Assembly: GCF_030813715.1 (NCBI RefSeq)
Contig: NZ_JAUSUZ010000001.1
Location: forward strand, 8,848,501-8,912,500
Direction: 5' to 3'
DNA length: 64,000 nt
Source: Catenuloplanes indicus
GTDB lineage: Bacteria > Actinomycetota > Actinomycetes > Mycobacteriales > Micromonosporaceae
In this document: positions 1 through 6,913 of the stretch, in pieces
How positions within the stretch are numbered: the stretch's first letter is position 1
Layout of the letters: every line of letters begins with the position of its first letter
Notes under the pieces: generated by a model
Told to the model about the DNA's origin: nothing
Database searches by the model: none
Seen by the model: the letters and a program-made list of their open reading frames with translations, nothing else
Translations under genes and position numbers: made by a program

Positions 1-744
1 TCCACCACCTCCAGCACCATGTCGCAGTCCGCCGCGGATGCCTCCGACCAGGCGCACGGCGTCGCCGAGGCCGCCGCGCGCGTGTCCAGCAACGTCGACG
101 CGGTCGCGAACGGCACCCAGGAGATGGGCACCGCGATCCGCGAGATCGCGCACAACGCCACCGAGGCCGCCCGCTTCGCCGGCCAGGCCGTGCAGGTCGC
201 GGAGACCACCACGGCCCAGGTCGGCAAGCTCGGCGAGTCCTCCGAGCAGATCGCCAACGTGATCAAGGTGATCACCGCGATCGCCAGCCAGACGAACCTG
301 CTCGCGCTGAACGCCACCATCGAAGCCGCCCGCGCCGGGGAGTCCGGTAAGGGCTTCGCGGTGGTCGCCGGCGAGGTCAAGGAACTGGCCCAGGAGACCG
401 CCCGCGCCACCGAGGACATCGCCCGCCAGGTCGAGGCCATCCAGAACGACACGTCCGGCGCGGTCGCCGCGATCGAGGAGATCAGTCACGTGATCGCGCA
501 GATCAGCTCGTTCCAGACCACGATCGCCGGCGCGGTAGAGGAACAGACCGCCACCACCACCGAGATGAACCGCAGCATCGCCGCCGCCGCCGAGGGCGCG
601 GCCGGCATCGCCGCCAACATCTCCGGCCTGGCCACCGCGACCGAGGTCACCACGTCCGGCGTCGGCGAGTCCCAGAGCGCGGTCACCGATCTCGGCACCA
701 TGGCCCACCGCCTGGAGAACCTGGTCTCCCACTTCCGCTACTGA
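1..744 (+). CDS. Methyl-accepting chemotaxis protein, C-terminal signalling domain (5' end outside window)
   Basis: The frame is open from the first base, so this is the 3' part of a longer receptor gene; the first Met, at position 19, is internal. The visible 247 residues are a long Ala-rich coiled coil. Midway they contain the conserved receptor hairpin tip ([18 protein letters not shown] followed by [13 protein letters not shown]), which contacts CheA/CheW. The family relays ligand sensing to the flagellar motor, and its presence implies a motile life stage, consistent with motile-spore Micromonosporaceae. The ligand-binding, membrane and HAMP parts lie upstream. No C-terminal CheR/CheB pentapeptide is visible; the protein ends LVSHFRY. 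Confidence 0.95.
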   Translation, partial: STTSSTMSQSAADASDQAHGVAEAAARVSSNVDAVANGTQEMGTAIREIAHNATEAARFAGQAVQVAETTTAQVGKLGESSEQIANVIKVITAIASQTNLLALNATIEAARAGESGKGFAVVAGEVKELAQETARATEDIARQVEAIQNDTSGAVAAIEEISHVIAQISSFQTTIAGAVEEQTATTTEMNRSIAAAAEGAAGIAANISGLATATEVTTSGVGESQSAVTDLGTMAHRLENLVSHFRY

Positions 745-849
745 GAAAACCCCGCCTCCCGCTTCCGGCGCTCCGCCCCGCACGTCAGGTCGGTGGTTCG
801 GGTGCGGAAGCAGGCCGTCGATGCTGGTGGCGATGGGCTGCCGGGTGCC

Positions 850-1421
850 TCAGCGGGTTTCCGGAGCCTGGACCAGCGGCGTCTCCGACGTAGAGGGCGG
901 CGATCCGGGCGCCGTGATCACCGCGGCCACCGCGTCACCGTCCGTGGCGTACCGTGCCGTGAGCCGGGAACCCACGATCGACTCGTGCAGCAGTTCCTCG
1001 ACCGGCGCGAGCAGGCCGGACGCGGCCAGCGTCGTCACGCGTGCCGCGGTGCCGGATCCGCACGGCGACCGGTCGACTTCGCCGTCCGCGAAGATCGTCA
1101 CGTTTCGCCGCTGCCGTGGCCCGGCGACCTCCTCGTGGAGGATCACGCCGTAGATTCCGCTCAAGCCGTGCGTCCGACGGGTGCCGGGCGGCCGGGTGAT
1201 CCGCCAGCGAGGCCTTGATCTCCCGTCCGATTCCGATCAGCGCGGTCCACGTCCGGATCGCCGATCGCCGACATGCGCCGCTCCGCCACGGTCGCGCCGT
1301 CGATCCGGACCGGTGGAACCGGCACGATCCGGAACGGCTCACCGCCCGTGTGGTGATCCTCCGTCAGCACCCGCTCACTGATCATGAGTTCATCGGACCA
1401 CGGCCGGAAGATCGATTTCAC
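850..1421 (-). pseudogene. Decayed proline racemase / 4-hydroxyproline epimerase family gene
   Basis: Three minus-strand frames together recall one family. The N-terminal piece (about 1240-1421) reads HHTGGEPFRIV then GATVAERR, the usual start of the fold. A middle piece in another frame (about 1165-1250) reads ALIGIGREIKASLADHP. The C-terminal piece (850-1164) reads GIYGVIL then FADGEVDRSPCGSGT, which holds the second catalytic Cys. About 150 residues between the first two pieces are missing, including the first catalytic Cys region (MCGHG in intact members), and two frameshifts separate the pieces. The gene cannot make an active enzyme. It sits alone between a chemotaxis receptor gene and a lipoprotein gene. 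Confidence 0.8.
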
Positions 1422-1642
1422 AGCCGTCCCGCGGTACGTGTCGTCACGCTGTGTACGAGCGTGGCCACGTGCAGCATGCGATAGGCGTCATACCTGAGAG
1501 TAGCTCTGATGCAAGATCACGATCGGGTGACGAGTTCGTGAAGAGCGGGACGGTATCAGGGTGGTTCAACCCCCGCTGACCTGCGCTTTTACCCATTCGG
1601 TCCGGTGTGGACGAATTGCGGCGCGCACTTACGCTGCGCAGC

Positions 1643-2353
1643 ATGTTCAACGGGGACACCCTTGTCAGCTGGCGGCGCCGGGCAACGGCCGGTGCGCTCA
1701 GCTTCGCGGCGGCCGGACTGCTGGCCGCCGGCTGCACGCCGGTCGGCGAGCCCGCGACGGCCGCCTCGGGTGCGTCCGGTGCGCCGGTCGCGGCGCCGGT
1801 GTTCGACGGCGATCCGCTGCCGTTCGGCCCGGACGGCTTCGGCCGGATAACCGTCGGCATGAAGGAGGAGGAGGCGCTGCTCACCGGCGACCTCCAGGCC
1901 ACGCCGATCTCCACCGTGCTGGGGCGGAACGTGTACTCGTTCGTCGGCGGCCCGGAGCCGGACCCGAGCCGGATGGCCGCGGACGAGGAGCTGGAGGCCA
2001 AGGTCGCGAAGGCGGACGACCCGGCGGCCGCCAACTCGAAGGACAACTTCGCGCAGCTCTACGCGGACTCGACGAAGCGGACGCTGGAGCGCATGCACGC
2101 CTACCTGGACGCGGGCGGCGCGTCGTTCCGCGGCGGATACCTGGACAGCATCGCCGCACCGAAGGACGCGGTCACGGCCGAGGGCATCAAGCGCGGCTCG
2201 TCCCGTGCCGACCTGGAGGCGGCCTACGAGAACCTCGGCCTGGCCAAGGGCGGCGACGGCAACTACAAGATGCCGGCCGGCCGCGAGTGGCAGCTGATCT
2301 TCGAGATGGACCGCGACAAGGTCAAGTACATGTCGCTGGCCCGCCGCCTCTGA
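1643..2353 (+). CDS. Predicted lipoprotein of unknown function
   Basis: The protein has 236 residues from ATG 1643; an in-frame GTG at 1607 would add 12 and cannot be excluded, since neither has a strong ribosome site. A basic n-region (SWRRR) and hydrophobic stretch end in the lipobox LAAGC, so it should be lipidated and exported. The mature part has a short Ala/Ser/Pro linker and then a charged domain with a GMKEEEALLTG segment and a second similar block (GIKRGSSRADLEAAYENLGL). This may be two copies of a small fold of the kind seen in actinobacterial envelope proteins. No family was recognised. It converges on the MFS gene across a strong hairpin. Confidence 0.8.
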   Translation: MFNGDTLVSWRRRATAGALSFAAAGLLAAGCTPVGEPATAASGASGAPVAAPVFDGDPLPFGPDGFGRITVGMKEEEALLTGDLQATPISTVLGRNVYSFVGGPEPDPSRMAADEELEAKVAKADDPAAANSKDNFAQLYADSTKRTLERMHAYLDAGGASFRGGYLDSIAAPKDAVTAEGIKRGSSRADLEAAYENLGLAKGGDGNYKMPAGREWQLIFEMDRDKVKYMSLARRL

Positions 2354-2370
2354 CGTACGGCCGACAATGA

Positions 2371-2407
2371 TCAGGGCCTCCCGGATGACACATCCGGGAG
2401 GCCCTGA
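2371..2407. terminator. Bidirectional transcription terminator hairpin
   Basis: A perfect 17-bp inverted repeat (2371-2387 and 2391-2407) surrounds a 3-base loop. It lies between two convergent genes, 18 bases after the lipoprotein stop and 11 bases before the MFS stop. There is no T-run, as is usual for high-GC actinobacteria. Confidence 0.85.
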
Positions 2408-2417
2408 CCGTTGTGGC

Positions 2418-3842
2418 TCACGCGTCGGCGAGCGCGGGCTCCGGCGTACCGGTGGCGACGTCCTCGGTGTGCTGCGGCCGCACCACCGGGACCAGTAGCG
2501 ACAGCGCGACGGCGGTGGCGGCGAGCCCGGTCATCACCCAGAAGGCGGTGGTGTAGCCGGACTCGTACGGCAGGCCGTTCGGCTGCATGTGCCCGGTCAC
2601 GATCGAGGCGACCACGGCCGTGCCGATGGACGCGCCGATCGTCCGGATGTTGGTGTTCATACCGCTGGCCACGCCGGTCTGGGACGGCGGCACCGCGTGC
2701 ACGATCAGGTTGATCATCGCGGCGAACGAGACGCCCAGGCCCAGGCCGAAGACCGCGCCGGCGGTGGCGACCTGCCACGGCGCGTGGTGGAACGCCGCGA
2801 TCGAGGCGCACGCCAGCGCGACCAGCGACGCGCCGATCACCAGCTGCGCCTTGCCGGACAGCCGGGTGTTCAGCGGCCCGCTCAGCGAGCCGGACGCGGC
2901 CATCGCGATCAGCATCGGCAGCATCAGCAGGCCGGTCGTGGTCAGGCTGGCGCCGAAGCCGTATCCGGCCGCGACCGGCGTCTGGATCAGTTGCGGCAGG
3001 AACGCGTATGCGCCGAACATGCCGGCGCCGAACAGCAGCGCCACCAGGTTCGTGGTCCACACGGCCGGGCGCCGCATCATGCGCATGTCGATCAGCGGGT
3101 TCGAGGACCGGAACTCGACCACGATCCAGGTGGCGAGCAGCACCGCGGCCGCGGCCAGCAGCCCGATCACCGGCGCCGAGGTCCATCCCCAGGCCGAGGC
3201 CTTGGTGAGCGGCAGCAGCAGTGCGACCAGCCAGGACGACATCAGTGCCGCGGCGAGCCAGTTGATCCTTCCCGGGGTACGGAGCGGGGACTCCGGCACC
3301 ACCCGCAGCGCGAACGCGGCCACCGTCAGCGCGGCGGCCAGCGGGAGCCAGAACAGCCAGCGCCAGTCGAGCGCGCCGACGACCGGCCCGGCGAGCACGA
3401 TGCCGACGCCGCCGCCGGCCGCGATGACCGCGGACATACCGCCCACCGCGGACGCGACGCGGGCCGGCGGGAACTCGTCCCGGATGATGCCGAACGCCAG
3501 CGGGAAGACCGCACCGCCGAGGCCTTGTAGCACGCGGCCGGCGATGAGCACCGCGATGGTCGGTGCCAGCGCCGCGACCAGGCAGCCGGCCGCGAGCGCG
3601 ACCAGCGCGGCGACCAGCACGCGGCGTTTGCCGATCATGTCGCCGACCCGGCCGAGCAGCGGCGTGGCGACCGCGGCCGCCAGCAGCCAGGACGTGAAGA
3701 CCCAGGTCGCGGTGCCGGCGTCGGTGTGCAGGTCGCGCTGGATGGTGGGCAGCACCGGGGTGATCAGGGACTGCATGAGGGAGACGGTGCCCGCGGCGGA
3801 CGCGAGGATCGCGAACACGCGGGTGGTGCTGGTGCTTGCCAT
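2418..3842 (-). CDS. MFS drug/proton antiporter, DHA2-type efflux pump
   Basis: This 474-residue membrane protein has many hydrophobic helices. It shows the MFS motif A after helix 2 (GRVGDMIGKRR) and motif C-like glycines in the fifth helix region (GGGVGIVLAGPVVGALDWRW), typical of proton-driven drug antiporters with 12-14 helices. It is transcribed divergently from a TetR regulator. The 110-bp gap holds two palindromes with a shared half-site, so the pump is probably repressed by that regulator and induced by a toxic substrate. The substrate cannot be read from the sequence. The C-terminal tail is cytoplasmic and acidic. Confidence 0.92.
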   Translation of the reverse strand: MASTSTTRVFAILASAAGTVSLMQSLITPVLPTIQRDLHTDAGTATWVFTSWLLAAAVATPLLGRVGDMIGKRRVLVAALVALAAGCLVAALAPTIAVLIAGRVLQGLGGAVFPLAFGIIRDEFPPARVASAVGGMSAVIAAGGGVGIVLAGPVVGALDWRWLFWLPLAAALTVAAFALRVVPESPLRTPGRINWLAAALMSSWLVALLLPLTKASAWGWTSAPVIGLLAAAAVLLATWIVVEFRSSNPLIDMRMMRRPAVWTTNLVALLFGAGMFGAYAFLPQLIQTPVAAGYGFGASLTTTGLLMLPMLIAMAASGSLSGPLNTRLSGKAQLVIGASLVALACASIAAFHHAPWQVATAGAVFGLGLGVSFAAMINLIVHAVPPSQTGVASGMNTNIRTIGASIGTAVVASIVTGHMQPNGLPYESGYTTAFWVMTGLAATAVALSLLVPVVRPQHTEDVATGTPEPALADA

Positions 3843-3883
3843 GAGGGCCCTTCGAAGGCATGGAGTTCGACGTGCCTGTTAAA

Positions 3884-3921
3884 GTGGAGGCACTCCTCCA
3901 CCTTAGTGGAGGCAAGCCTCC
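3884..3921. promoter_or_regulatory. Tandem TetR-type operator between efflux pump and regulator genes
   Basis: Two palindromes lie 22 bp apart, about two helix turns. The first is GTGGAGG-N4-CCTCCAC at 3884-3901. The second is GGAGGCAAGCCTCC at 3908-3921, preceded by the same AGTGGAGGCA direct repeat. They sit between the divergent MFS (start 3842) and TetR (start 3953) genes. Placement and symmetry suggest autoregulation plus control of the pump; binding is inferred. Confidence 0.7.
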
Positions 3922-3952
3922 GGTTTCAACCGGGTTCGTCGGGAGGGATGAC

Positions 3953-4510
3953 GTGACGGAGCGGACAACCGCTCTCCGGCGGCCGCAGCGCGCGGACGCC
4001 CGGCGCAACTACGACGCGCTGCTGGCCGCCGCGCGCGAGGTCTTCGCGGATAAGGGAACCGAGGCGTCGCTGGAGGAGATCGCCCGCCGGGCCGGTGTCG
4101 GCATCGGCACGCTCTACCGCAACTTCCCGGCCCGCCAGGACCTGTTCGAGGCCGTCTACGTCGGCGAGGTCGAGCAGCTGTGCGCGGTCGCGGACGAGGT
4201 GGCGGACCTGCCGCCGTGGGACGCGCTGCAGACCTTCCTGCGCCGGTTCGTCGGCTACGCCGCGACCAAGCGTGCGATCAAGGAGGCGCTGAACGCGGAG
4301 TCCGCGATGTTCGTCAGCTGCCGCGCCGACATGTACGCGGCCGGCCGCCCGCTCTTCGCCCGCGCCCAGGCCGCCGGCGTGGCCCGCGCGGACGCCACCT
4401 TCGACGACGTCCTGCGCATGGTCAGCGGCATCACCGCCGGCGCCTACGTCGACGACGCCCAGCGCGAACGCGTCCTCACCATGGCCCTGGACGGCGTGCG
4501 GGCCACGTAG
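3953..4510 (+). CDS. TetR family transcriptional regulator
   Basis: The protein has 185 residues from GTG 3953, chosen because a GGGAGGGA ribosome site lies just upstream. An ATG at 3860 would run the reading frame through the palindromic operator. An N-terminal helix-turn-helix of the TetR type is clear (YDALLAAAREVFADKG, then LEEIARRAGVGIGTLYRNFP). The rest is an all-helical ligand-binding domain (about residues 70-185) of the kind seen in repressors next to DHA2 pumps. It likely represses the divergent MFS gene and itself through the doubled operator at 3884-3921. A strong terminator follows. Confidence 0.92.
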   Translation: MTERTTALRRPQRADARRNYDALLAAAREVFADKGTEASLEEIARRAGVGIGTLYRNFPARQDLFEAVYVGEVEQLCAVADEVADLPPWDALQTFLRRFVGYAATKRAIKEALNAESAMFVSCRADMYAAGRPLFARAQAAGVARADATFDDVLRMVSGITAGAYVDDAQRERVLTMALDGVRAT

Positions 4511-4518
4511 TGGCCAGA

Positions 4519-4559
4519 GCCCGGAGGGCGACGCCCGGGTTTGGCGTCGCCCTCCGGGC
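4519..4559 (+). terminator. Transcription terminator hairpin after tetR-type gene
   Basis: Perfect 17-bp stem (4519-4535 with 4543-4559) and a 7-base loop, beginning 9 bases after the regulator's stop codon. A further copy of the related GGCGTC/CCGGGCGTC wording follows but is less regular. Confidence 0.8.
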
Positions 4560-4634
4560 GTCGGGGTTCTGGTGGGGTGGTGTGGGGTGTGGCGTCGTCT
4601 TCCGGGCGTCCGGGATTTGGCCGACAATGCAGGG

Positions 4635-5462
4635 ATGCCGGTCGATGCGCATGTGCACTTCTGGAATCCTCAGACGCTGCACTACGCGTGGCTGGCCGGG
4701 ACGCCGCTGGACCGGCCGTACCGTCCGGTGGATCTTGCCGCCGAGCTCGGTGAGCTGCCCGACCTCGTCATGGTGCAGGCCGACTGTGCCCCGCATCAGG
4801 CGCGTGCCGAGGTGGAGTGGATGCGCGCGGCCGCGGACGCCTATCCGCGGATCCGCGGCATGGTCGCCTACGCCCCGCTGGAGACCGGACCGGCCGCGGC
4901 CGGCCTGATCGAGGAGTACGCGGCCGACCCGTTCGTCGTCGGCGTCCGCCGGAGCATCCAGGACCAGAAACCCGGCTTCGCCGTGACCGGCCATTTCCGG
5001 TACGGCGTGCGCGCGCTCGGCGCCGCCGGCCTGACGTTCGACGCGTGCGTCCGGCACCACCAGCTGCCCGAGCTGGCTGTGCTGGCCCGCGACTGCCCGG
5101 GCACCACGATCGTGCTCGACCACCTGGGCAAGCCGCCGGTTGCCACCGGCGAGGGCCGGGACGCCTGGCGTGCCGCGCTGGCCGAGCTGGCCGCGCTCCC
5201 GCACGTACGGTGCAAGCTGTCCGGGCTGGTCACCGAGGCGAGCTACGACACCTGGACGCCCGATCAGCTGTACCCCTATCTCGACACGGCGCTGGAGCTG
5301 TTCGGCGCGGACCGTTGCCTGTTCGGCAGTGACTGGCCCGTGGTGACGCTCGCCTCCGACTACCGGCACTGGTACGGCACGGTCCGCAATGTGCTCGCGC
5401 CCGCGGAACGGCATGCGGTGCTGTCCGGGAATGCGCTCACCGTCTACGGCCTTTCGCGCTGA
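4635..5462 (+). CDS. Amidohydrolase family protein (COG3618, lactonase-like)
   Basis: This 275-residue metal-dependent TIM-barrel hydrolase shows the family's usual start DAHVHFWN (metal-binding HxH), a mid-protein IVLDHLGKPP strand end, KLSGL, and the late FGSDWPV motif carrying the catalytic Asp. These match COG3618 enzymes such as fuconolactonase and 2-pyrone-4,6-dicarboxylate lactonase, which open sugar or aromatic lactones. The true substrate is not determinable. The start is ATG 4635; longer frames lack a ribosome site and run back over the terminator hairpin. There is no obvious operon partner. Confidence 0.88.
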   Translation: MPVDAHVHFWNPQTLHYAWLAGTPLDRPYRPVDLAAELGELPDLVMVQADCAPHQARAEVEWMRAAADAYPRIRGMVAYAPLETGPAAAGLIEEYAADPFVVGVRRSIQDQKPGFAVTGHFRYGVRALGAAGLTFDACVRHHQLPELAVLARDCPGTTIVLDHLGKPPVATGEGRDAWRAALAELAALPHVRCKLSGLVTEASYDTWTPDQLYPYLDTALELFGADRCLFGSDWPVVTLASDYRHWYGTVRNVLAPAERHAVLSGNALTVYGLSR

Positions 5463-5841
5463 CCGTCCCTTTCTTTGCCGACCGTCGCATTTGCCGCCGA
5501 ACACCCGTGCCCGCCGGGTCGCGCCCTATCCGATCTGTCTGATCAACCGCTCGGTCAGCCGGTTCGTGGTGTTAAATCAACGTTGAGATGGGCGCTGACT
5601 ATGAGTGTCGAGGGAGGCCACTCTTCGTAGTCGCTACCAACGTGGAGTCCGAAGCGCAACCGCCCGTTCCGCTCTGCTCCGGGTCATTCGGGCGATCTTC
5701 GCCTTGCCTGGTCAGGCATAACTCGGATCGCGTTTTCGATTCAGACCGGATCCATGCAAAGCTTCACTGGTCGCTCATGATCCAAACACCATCCGTATTC
5801 GCCGGACGGCGATTCGGACCGTCGCAACTACCGGAGGAAAA
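5463..5841. other. Intergenic region upstream of the Roadblock cluster
   Basis: No convincing gene was found. The stretch is less GC-rich than its surroundings and contains the perfect 10-bp palindrome TCAACGTTGA at 5577-5586. It is the natural place for the promoter of the four-gene cluster that follows. A short open frame at 5588-5866 has no family resemblance or ribosome site and overlaps the next gene. Confidence 0.5.
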
Positions 5842-6216
5842 GTGGCTAACATCGATACCGCGCTGAAGGATGCGATGTCGATCGACGGAGCCATCGCTGT
5901 CGCGCTCGTCGACTACACCAGTGGGCTCACGCTCGGCGTGATGGGTGGCGGACCGGGCATGGACGTGACGATCGCGGCCGCCGGCAACACCGACGTGGTC
6001 CGTGCCAAGCTGCGCACGCTGGAGATGCTCGGCCTGCCGGACGGCATCGAGGACATCCTGATCACGCTGGACACGCAGTACCACCTGATCCGGCTGCTCC
6101 AGCCGCGCCGTCAGGGCGAGGCGCTGTTCATGTACCTGGCGCTCAGCAAGAGCCGGGCCAACCTGGGCATGGCCCGCCACCAGCTCAAGCGCATCGAGGC
6201 CGAGCTCGAGGTCTGA
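5842..6216 (+). CDS. Roadblock/LC7-like protein, first of four
   Basis: This is a small cytosolic protein of 124 residues with a GTG start and a clear GGAGG site 5 bases upstream. An N-terminal helix is followed by the beta-turn-beta GAIAVALVDYTSGLTLG, a helix, ILITLDTQYHLIRLL, and the last strand and helix LFMYLALSKSRANLGMARHQLKRIEAEL. This is the Roadblock/LC7 layout. Such proteins dimerise and act as regulators of Ras-like small GTPases (MglB for MglA; CvnB in Streptomyces conservons). No GTPase gene is adjacent. The SRANLGMARHQ stretch is nearly repeated in the third protein (SAANLAMARHE), indicating shared descent. Confidence 0.85.
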   Translation: MANIDTALKDAMSIDGAIAVALVDYTSGLTLGVMGGGPGMDVTIAAAGNTDVVRAKLRTLEMLGLPDGIEDILITLDTQYHLIRLLQPRRQGEALFMYLALSKSRANLGMARHQLKRIEAELEV

Positions 6217-6306
6217 GTCGCACCGCTCGGTCCGGCCCGGCCGTGATCAGTAGATCGCGGGGATGACACCGCGGTGGCACACCGTGGTGCGGAGAAAAGG
6301 AAAGCA

Positions 6307-6741
6307 GTGGCAGAACGAAGCCTGTCCCAGATCGTCACCGACACGGTCCGGGACTTCCGGAACCAGGTGCCCGAGTGCATCGCCTCGGGCTGGGTCGACA
6401 TGTCGACCGGCATGCTCCTGGTGGCGGACACGCTCGACGACCACCCGACCGAGGTCCTCGACCTCCTCGCGGCCGCGACGTTCGACCTGTTCCAGGGCCG
6501 CAACGTCACGATGATCGAGGACATCTGGAAGCAGCAGCGCGGCACGCCGGGCGACGACCGTCACTACTTCCAGGAGATCCTGGTCAACAGCGACAACCTC
6601 GTCCACCTGTTCATGCGCAGCGCGTCGAACCAGGACCTGGTCGCGGTCATCGTCTGCCGCCGGCAGGTGAACATCGGCATGCTCTTCGCGCAGGCCCGCA
6701 TGGTGATGAAGCAGGTCGAAACCGGCTTCGCCGCCGTCTGA
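6307..6741 (+). CDS. Roadblock/LC7-like protein, second of four
   Basis: The protein has 144 residues. GTG 6307 is preferred because a GGAGAAAAGGA ribosome site lies 6-15 bases upstream; an in-frame ATG at 6274 would precede that site. The protein shows the same alpha-beta-beta-alpha-beta-beta-beta-alpha pattern as its upstream neighbour: IASGWVDMSTGMLLVAD, then VHLFMRSASNQDLVAVIVC and NIGMLFAQARMVMKQVE. It has an insertion (about residues 65-90, IWKQQRGTPGDDRHYFQE) not seen in the others. There is no signal peptide or membrane segment. Very probably it pairs with one of the other Roadblock proteins here, judged from adjacency and orientation; that pairing is inference. Confidence 0.82.
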   Translation: MAERSLSQIVTDTVRDFRNQVPECIASGWVDMSTGMLLVADTLDDHPTEVLDLLAAATFDLFQGRNVTMIEDIWKQQRGTPGDDRHYFQEILVNSDNLVHLFMRSASNQDLVAVIVCRRQVNIGMLFAQARMVMKQVETGFAAV

Positions 6742-6748
6742 CCCGGTC

Positions 6749-6772
6749 CCGGCCGGCCCGCGGGCCGGCCGG
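6749..6772. terminator. Perfect 24-base palindrome, hairpin between second and third Roadblock genes
   Basis: Positions 6749-6772 form a fully self-complementary GC palindrome starting 8 bases after a stop codon. It may partly terminate or stabilise the upstream transcript, so that the first two genes are expressed more strongly than the last two. Its function is inferred from position. Confidence 0.55.
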
Positions 6773-6913
6773 AGCGGGAAAGTCTCTTCGCACGCCCCGG
6801 GGTTCGCGACGTACGCGGGCCCCGGTATTCGACTGCGCACCGGCGGGGTGCGCGCGGGGGAACGACGTGCCGGTCACGGCGATGACAATGTTTTTGACGG
6901 ACGCGGGACGGCG

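Noticed and set aside
5588-5866. Possible 92-codon gene before the Roadblock cluster
   Set aside because: No family resemblance or ribosome site, and it overlaps the well-supported start at 5842.
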